Below are positions 57,592 through 64,000 of a DNA stretch of 64,000 nt, piece after piece. The notes beneath the pieces are model-generated. The model was not told the origin of the DNA. It did not search any database and worked only from the letters and a program-made list of their open reading frames with translations. A program made the translations under genes and the position numbers. How positions within the stretch are numbered: position 1 is the stretch's first letter; each line of letters opens with the position of its first letter. The stretch lies in contig JBAIAA010000317.1 in assembly GCA_037893245.1 (NCBI GenBank), forward strand, positions 558,001 through 622,000. Direction: 5' to 3'. The stretch is from Crossaster papposus (lineage: Eukaryota; Echinodermata; Asteroidea; Velatida; Solasteridae).

Positions 57592-57930
57592 CCAGACCAC
57601 TGACATATACACCTGGACAAATCATTGCCCATATTCTGCCGTGCTGACGCTTGAATTCGGCGCGAACGAGAAGTGCAACACGGCGAACCCAAGACGTCAC
57701 TTCTGTGAGCCAATGAAATGTCCAGGTGTAGAGGTCAGTGGATTTACCCTGTACATTTTGTTATTTATCAACATTACGTCATACGTACTGTATCCACTGA
57801 ACTCTACACCTGGACATTTCATTGGCTCACAGAGTGACGTCGTGGGTCCGCCATGTTGCACTTCTCGTTCGCGCCGAATTCAAGCGTGAATGGACAATGA
57901 TCCGTCCATGTGTAGAGGTCAGTGGTCCAG
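57592..57930. mobile_element. Palindromic MITE with terminal motif repeated inside
   Basis: Two inverted halves of about 150 bp. The motif GACCACTGACCTCTACACCT, or variants, occurs at both outer ends and again at both inner ends next to the spacer (57735-57805). Each half contains GAATTCGGCGCGAACGAGAA. No coding capacity. Confidence 0.7.
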
Positions 57931-59662
57931 TCCCATGGGCTGTTTTAAACATACTTGTTTCAAACCGTCCAACCAAATTTGTATTCCCTTATTGAAAGTG
58001 AAGCTCTGTCCGAATTGTTGGTTTTGGCTGTGACTGTGACTTTGGCCGTTGCTATGGTGTTGTTATGACCGGTTGTCAGATCCAGTACCTTCCTCTAATA
58101 ATAGTCAAAGACAATGGAAAATAAAACAATGTCCACGATTCTTCTCGACTCTGAATTAATTTAATACATTAAATCCACCCCTTCAAAAATTACCTCAAGC
58201 TTGAGTTTACTATATTTATAATTACATGTATAAATTAAAAGTAATTTATCCACGAAGGTCAAATTACAGTAAAATATATTAATTAATTCAATTAATTGAA
58301 TATACCCAGTATTCACAAACAGTCTCCCCAACTATTATTAATTGAAGTTCACTAAACTGAAATAGTACACAACTATTTAAACCAATATTTCCACAACATT
58401 TAGAATGTCTACTCCAACTTCTGCAGGGTTTATCCAAACAAGGGAAATTATTTTAACTTCTGGTGACGTCTAACGTCCTCACTCGATACGCCAAAACCAC
58501 TTTAGCAGCAAGCTCCTATTCAGTTCACTCCTGATGAAGCACTATAACACAGACCCGGCAGCTGCTTACAAGCTTCGCTTGACTTCAAAGTCTTGCGGCA
58601 TCGTTTGCGCTCATACCATCCAGCCTCGACTCTAAGGACCAGAGTAGGCCGTCTGCAAATTCATAAATTAAGTAAACTTTCGCGATAATTGTTGAATCAC
58701 TGTTCAAAATACCCACTGAATCCATATATTATTTGGCTAATATACATTATCTCAAACAATTCAAATTTTAGATTCAATCCTCAATACTGGTGAATCTCAC
58801 AACAATAAATATAAATCAGGAAAACCAATATTTCTTTTCTTTCATTTATAAAGTATGGAAACAATTACATTCTTCGACTTACGGTTGCTGGTCAATGTTG
58901 CCGACATGTCTCCTCGCGCCAAAGTTTAAACACCGTCAGGCAAAACTTGCTTGCAGAAGCACTCAAAATACTTGTACCCAGCTGAAAAGCAAATTTGCAA
59001 GCCAGACTGCTTGCAAGAGTTACCATAGGGTCTGAAATACCCTAAAGTATAAAAACTGTTTTGCTGCAGCAACAGAGTGCACGGCGCGTCCACACACGCA
59101 GGAATCTTGGAGACCACTCCCTCACTTACTTTCATTTCAATTCCAACAACCTTGCATCAATTTACATCTCATTTCCAACACTCATTCAAACTCATTCAAA
59201 CTTAACTTTATTTCATTCTTATTTAAACCCACACTCATGAATATTCAAAATATCTCCATCACCAGACTACTGGTGACACTAGGTATGTATATGGTGTGTG
59301 TGGAGATCATTATAGGAACATGTTGTAGACTATATGGATGGAATTTCTCTTGGCCAGTCAACCACGGATTGATATGGGTTTGGGCTCTGACCAACTTATA
59401 CATGGATACAGGTTTTAAAAAATGCACAATTATTTACACAGAGTATTAAATATCAGGAAAAGGTGGTTTTATTGTGACACCGGTCATTGTCTGCCCTTAG
59501 CAACAGCATAGTAACGGCCGAAGTCACAGCCGAAGCCAACAATTCGGACGCGGCTAAAATGCAAACATAGTCTGGCATCATCCCATGCAACAATTAACAA
59601 TTTATATGAACATTCAGGGAACACGACCAAAATGGCGTCCATACACCAGTCTGTCATCTTAC
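57931..59662. other. Receptor intron
   Basis: No exon or element recognised. A run of AATTAATT-type sequence near 58280-58310. Confidence 0.4.
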
Positions 59663-59803
59663 CCTGTATACTGTTAGGTATATTTCCTCGGGCCACGCCT
59701 CATGACACCTGAATACCGTGCCACTGTTTATAGTGACCAGTTTACTGAAGATTACTGCAGGTAGGTTCAGCAGGATAGCAACAAACCATACTCCCACAAT
59801 AGC
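59663..59803 (-). CDS. Cholecystokinin-type GPCR, TM4-ECL2 exon
   Basis: Acceptor ATTCTCAG, then 47 whole codons, donor AGG|GTAAGA. The sequence AIVGVWFVAILLNLPAVIFS is TM4 with the conserved Trp (W4.50) and the Pro ending the helix. It continues through TVFRCHEAWPEE, which supplies the extracellular-loop-2 cysteine that bonds to TM3. The exon is exactly 141 nt with phase 0 at both ends. It joins KAHAYR of the TM3 exon to AIVGVW, which matches the layout of vertebrate CCK receptors. Confidence 0.8.
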
Positions 59804-60149
59804 CTGAGAATAAGAAAGCATATTCAATTACATGTAATGTAAAGGAAAACTACTTTAATACAACTCTCTATTGGTATGTTTGAGACACACAGCAAATTAA
59901 AGCTTATTTCCCTATCTTTTAGTTTATTTTTGATTTTCTGGGGGTAACAAATAACTTTTGGGAGATATCCCCAACCCAAGCTGATCACCCCTAAAAAGCA
60001 GTTATGTGGTCTTTCGCCATTTAGAAAAATGATGCCTTTACGCTTCATTGCAAACTAGAGCACTTTTAGGGCCCAGTTGCATTCGATTTTCACAGTTATA
60101 CAAAACCATGTGCACGGCTTCCACTCTTCTTTTGTTTGGTTTTGTGCCG

Positions 60150-60490
60150 TGGACTGGTGGTCTGGAGCATTGAATTTGTTATCTGTAGGTAAAGCTACAT
60201 GTTGTTGGTTCGAATCCGGCCTGGAACTACGTTACGTGTGCCTTTGGGCAAGGTACTTTGTTACTCGTTGCTTCTCTCCACCCAGGAGTAAATGTGTAAC
60301 TGTGAGGGCAGAGATGGTTATTGTAGTTGATTTAGCTGCTTTGCGCCGAAATGGCAGCACCGAGCTGTATACTCACTCTCCAGGGAGCTGAGGTAGTATT
60401 TGGAATGGACCCAATAAACGGGGTAATACTGTGAGAGCGCCTTCAGTACCAGTCTTGGTAGATACATGCGTTATATAAGAACTGCCTATT
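60150..60490 (+). mobile_element. tRNA-derived SINE with LINE-type 3' tail
   Basis: A-box-like TGGACTGGTGGTCTGGAGC, B box GGTTCGAATCC, then a body with CTTTGGGCAAGGTACTTTGT and CTCTCCACCC. The tail is GCGTTATATAAGAACTGC followed by TATTATTA. The end resembles the 3' tail of the LINE at 61765-62349 (GGCGCTATATAAATG then ATT repeats), as expected if that LINE family mobilises it. Confidence 0.7.
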
Positions 60491-61132
60491 ATTAACTGTA
60501 TTGTTTTATAAACTCCCATGTTCATGGCCAACACAATGCTCCTTAGTCGAAAAAAAATATGACTTGGCCCACGTAGGAGAGTTTTTGACTAATTTACCAA
60601 TAATAAGGAGAGTTTTTGACTAATTTACCGATATGCGCCCGAGCCTTGTAGCGATTTGCGATGGACAAAATTAGTTCATATTCTGCCCCATGGTGGTCAT
60701 GCATGCGCACCTTCTTTAATTAAGCGTATCAACTATACAGTATGTGGCTGTGTCCGAATTACTTGGCAACGGCTTGAAATTAAACAAGAGTCTATGGGCC
60801 TTTTATAATTCATTTGCGGGGACTCGAGTTATACATTGTGATGCCTGCTATATGCTTCAGAAACGTTCAATAATGATTGATATAATATAGGCAAAGGTTA
60901 AACTATTTGTATTTAATTTGCTTCTAAGCATGTTATGGGTGCCATTCATTAGTCGTGAAGCCAAGTTTGAGCCGAAGACGAAGCAAATGGTTTTGAAAAC
61001 CCCTTAAGTGGCTGTAGCCGCTACAAGACTCGTGTGTAATTGTAAGCCTTATTAGCCAAGTGTGTTGGACGCGACCATACTGACACTACCTCTCATCGAG
61101 ACGTGCATCAAACAAGTCTCTGATTTACTCAC
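60491..61132. other. Receptor intron
   Basis: Contains a short direct repeat, GGAGAGTTTTTGACTAATTT, near 60570 and 60605. Otherwise nothing was recognised. Confidence 0.4.
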
Positions 61133-61248
61133 CCTGTATGCATGGGCTTTTGTTTGCCAAATGCGAGACGATAAGGGGTGACATATAGCATGGTACCTCT
61201 CCAAAGATATAACCACCATTGTCCAGACAGACACCGTGACAGAGATCC
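61133..61248 (-). CDS. Cholecystokinin-type GPCR, TM3 exon
   Basis: Acceptor CTCCCTCTGCAG, two bases completing a Gly codon, then ISVTVSVWTMVVISLERYHA and ICHPLSSRIWQTKAHAYR, donor AGG|GTGAGT. ERY is the DRY-type G-protein switch. The string ISLERY.AIC.PL.SR.WQTK.HA is close to diagnostic for CCK/gastrin receptors. The upstream exons (N-terminus, TM1, TM2, ECL1) were not found between 61249 and 64000 and probably lie beyond the window. Confidence 0.85.
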
Positions 61249-61764
61249 CTGCAGAGGGAGACAAATCGGGTCAATTTCTAGGCAAAAGTGGGAAAGAGAC
61301 AGGATATTCCGACTTGCAAGGTTAAAGTCTAGTATACCTTTTGCAACTATCTAAAAAGTATGAACCCACATTAATGTTCAAAAGCTTATTTTGATGTAAA
61401 GATACAAATCTATAAACTCGACCCTGTGCAATTATTCCTTATGACATGCTGCCACTGTGAAGAAAATAATGAAAGGAGTCCACAAATGCGTCTCAGAGAC
61501 ACATATTTGGAAATTTCCAGTATTAGTTGGTTCAAAATCGGAATTTTAGAATATTATTTGTTTTCGAAATATACAGCATTCACAGAGCTAAAAACATCGT
61601 CAGGATAGTTGCCCAACTGTTGCTCCTTCAAACGATAACAATGCACAGCTAACACAATAATTGTAAGAATAATTTAGGTGCCTTTTCATGTAAATATGAA
61701 TAAGATTAAAACTGCTGCAAAACTGCTTAATGGCTGGAATGACCTGAAATATACAAATCAAATA

Positions 61765-62349
61765 ATAATAATAATAATAATAACATTTATATAGCGCCTT
61801 ATGCCTCAAAGCGCTTTACAGAAATTCGAGACACTAAAATATATTAATATAAATCTACATTTATGGCAGACTGTTCCAGAGGGTCGGTGCTGAGTAGGCG
61901 AGAGCTCGTTCACCATAAAACAATGTGTGTGTGCGACATGTGACAGTTAGTAAATTCTGTGAAGCGGAACGGAGATGTCTTTTAGGTACGTACTCTTGCA
62001 CAATTTCTACCATATACCGTGGACCGGTCCCATTGATTGTTTTGTAAGTTAGTAGTAGGATTTTGTAGATGACACGTTGTTTGATTAGAAGCCAGTGGAA
62101 AGATTGCAAGATTGGTAAGATGTGTTGACGACGAGGAGTACCAGTCACAAGTCGTGCGGCACTATTTTGCACGCGTTGAAGTTTATGGACTTCGGAGTCG
62201 GAAAGACCGTAGAGTAGTGAATTGCAGAAGTCCAGTCTCGAAGTGACAAAGGCATGGGTGAGTCTGGCCGTGCAGCTGTCATCAAGGTATTCACGGATCT
62301 GACTTATGCCCCGAAGTGCAGTCAATTTATAAGTCAATTTATAAGTCAA
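61765..62349 (-). mobile_element. CR1/L2-like LINE, 3' end
   Basis: A minus-strand frame of 162 residues contains RLTHAFVTSRLDFCNSLLYG, LQRVQNSAARLVTG and GERALAYSAPTLWNSLP, the standard C-terminus of CR1/Jockey/L2-type reverse transcriptases. It is 5' truncated near 62349, at a small TTATAAGTCAA tandem, and stops early after WNSLP. The 3' tail is AGCGCTTTGAGGCATAAGGC, then an ATT microsatellite (61765-61785). Confidence 0.8.
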
Positions 62350-64000
62350 TTAAATAAGTTAAGGAAGCCTTAACTTAAAGGAAACATGCAGTCTAACATT
62401 TTCATTACGCATTTGTTGTTTTAATTTAATAGATTTATGTGTATTAAATGTGAATAAAAAGCAAAACTGGTTCCAATGTATACGTTTAGTGCGGTAATTT
62501 GCCGTCCCAAAATTGACCCTCCTTTTTAAAATGAGTGACGTAAACCGAGGCAGGACCCGGACAAACTTGTTCTCGATAGTCGGTACGCGACGTCTAGGTA
62601 CGAGACGGGTTCGCGTGGCCACGTACGCACATTGTTGTGTGTGTATGCACCCACAGTGTACAAATCGCGTACGCTTTGTGCACGGTAACCGATTTTCACA
62701 TGGACGATTGTGAAGTTCTGCTTAGGTTTTTGGTGAATCCGCTGAAAACAGTACTGATTCGTCTGTTTCGAATCACAGTATTTCTTATTCAGACACGGAC
62801 TCGAGCGAGGATAAAATGGGGTCCCTCAAAATGTTCGCTGCAGAGGGCCGAAAATCACTAGGCCCGCCCGGACCACTTGGTAAGCTTTACTTTGGCTGTC
62901 CAAATCCTCCGATATTTAGGATCAGCCGGAAACAAAAGAAGCCTTACTTCATCCTTAATAGTTTTGCTACACCTAGCAGCTCCACACCTAGTCGGCATGA
63001 CAAAAAACTGTTGTATTTTTACCCTGATTCAGAATGAAAAACCATGTAAAGACGGACACTTGTTGCAATGCGCGCGCAGTCAGTATACGATAGGTCGGGT
63101 AGCAGCGCGTCGAGTCTCTGCCTCGATTTTCGTCATACCCCTGAGGCTTCCCTTCGAGGGGCGAAGTGGTTTGACAAAACATTTCAACATTTATTTTCTC
63201 CCATTTTTCACAGAAAATAAACACAATCACACACATAATGTTGTTGTCAACAATATACTTTATTGATTTAAGCAAACAAAATCCTTATTACATGTTTCCT
63301 TTAATATGCATCATGATTGTATGCACCCATTTATATATTTGTTTCATGTACACAGCCATTTTGTCTCTGAAGAAGATCTTGTTACGTTAGAAAAATGACT
63401 TCAAAAGAGATAAGGAACATTACATAATATAATAATATACTGAAAGCTTTTGCTGTTGTGTTTTATCTGGGTGCAAATTAAATGAAACTGTTTGAAGTCG
63501 TTATGAAACTGTTCCTTATGTGAGAGTGTTGCCGAGTTGTATTCGAGTCGCTGCGAGTCCTTTCACAAGTCTAGTCACAAGTCCTTTCAAAAAGCCATGC
63601 AGTCGCATGTAACTGGTTAAACAGTGACAAAGGGATATTTGTGTTAACAGTTCATTTGAATAGCTAGCAACTTGACTTAAGACTGAATGACTTTTAAAAA
63701 AAAAGCATAACGCTATGTATGTTGAGATCTATGTAGAAACAAGGGAGAACAATAGAAGGTATGTAGGGTCCGATAATAGAGGTACCCCGTAACTACCCAT
63801 AATTATGAGTTAGTCTTGCATACGCACTGTGGACCTCCGAACAATATAGGTCCACACGATGCGGGAAGAGGTTACGGTGTGTGGACTTGCACACGTCCAC
63901 AATCCGTTTTTCAGTTTCCGAAAAAGAGCGCTAGAGGAAAAACGGGTTAGGGTTATATATAGAAAAGATAGAAGGGACAGCTGAGAGGCCCATAATCCTA
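62350..64000. other. No gene recognised
   Basis: Several short open frames on the plus strand (62513-63266) lack any known motif. Near 63820-63905 GGACCT/AGGTCC and GTCCAC motifs repeat, possibly a transposon end. The receptor's upstream exons were not seen. Confidence 0.3.

Noticed and set aside
62513-63266. Upstream receptor exons (TM1-TM2)
   Set aside because: These frames are on the wrong strand and lack the TM1-TM2 pattern. Nothing on the minus strand from 61249 to 64000 fits.

Overview
The window is animal genomic DNA with interrupted genes, GT-AG introns and a very dense, nested population of transposable elements. The only clear host gene is the 3' half of a cholecystokinin/gastrin-type G-protein-coupled receptor on the minus strand (49.7-61.2 kb). 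The element mix (Ty3/gypsy, DIRS-like, Penelope-like, CR1/L2-like LINE, tRNA-derived SINEs, Tc1-like and many palindromic elements) and the frequent TACATGTA strings fit a marine invertebrate, possibly amphioxus, a hemichordate or an echinoderm. I cannot fix the species from sequence alone.

Layout. 0-1 kb: 3' end of a multicopy gene ending in a cysteine-rich CXC domain. 2.7-3.1 kb: decayed Penelope-like reverse transcriptase. 3.27-8.83 kb: a nearly complete Ty3/gypsy retrotransposon. 9.1-41.9 kb: an inverted repeat about 33 kb across. Its arms (9116-16324 and 30179-41905) carry the same two genes in mirror orientation: the C-terminal part of a DNA transposase, and a seven-exon gene whose product resembles DUF4806 proteins of transposon-rich insect and marine genomes. 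Where sampled the arms are close to 99% identical, yet each carries its own later insertions and disabling mutations. The 13.9-kb space between them is filled with nested elements: a palindrome carrying two head-to-head DIRS-like Gag genes, two other foldback elements, a terminal-inverted-repeat element containing a Penelope-like RT followed by a well-formed hammerhead ribozyme core, and another such element carrying an intact three-zinc-knuckle gene whose leader begins with the 5' end of U2 snRNA.

42-49 kb: an orphan coding exon, a frameshifted forkhead exon, and a duplicated segment with a Tc1-like insertion in one copy. 49.6-61.3 kb: four receptor exons with introns containing DIRS fragments, SINEs, minisatellites and a palindromic MITE. 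61.8-64 kb: the 3' end of a CR1/L2-like LINE, then sequence I could not assign.

The arms act as internal controls for each other: several insertions in one copy have a matching empty site in the other, so their boundaries and target-site duplications can be read directly. The main candidates for something new are the Penelope-associated hammerhead (25074-25164), the U2-headed zinc-knuckle gene (27454-29220) and the architecture of the giant inverted repeat.
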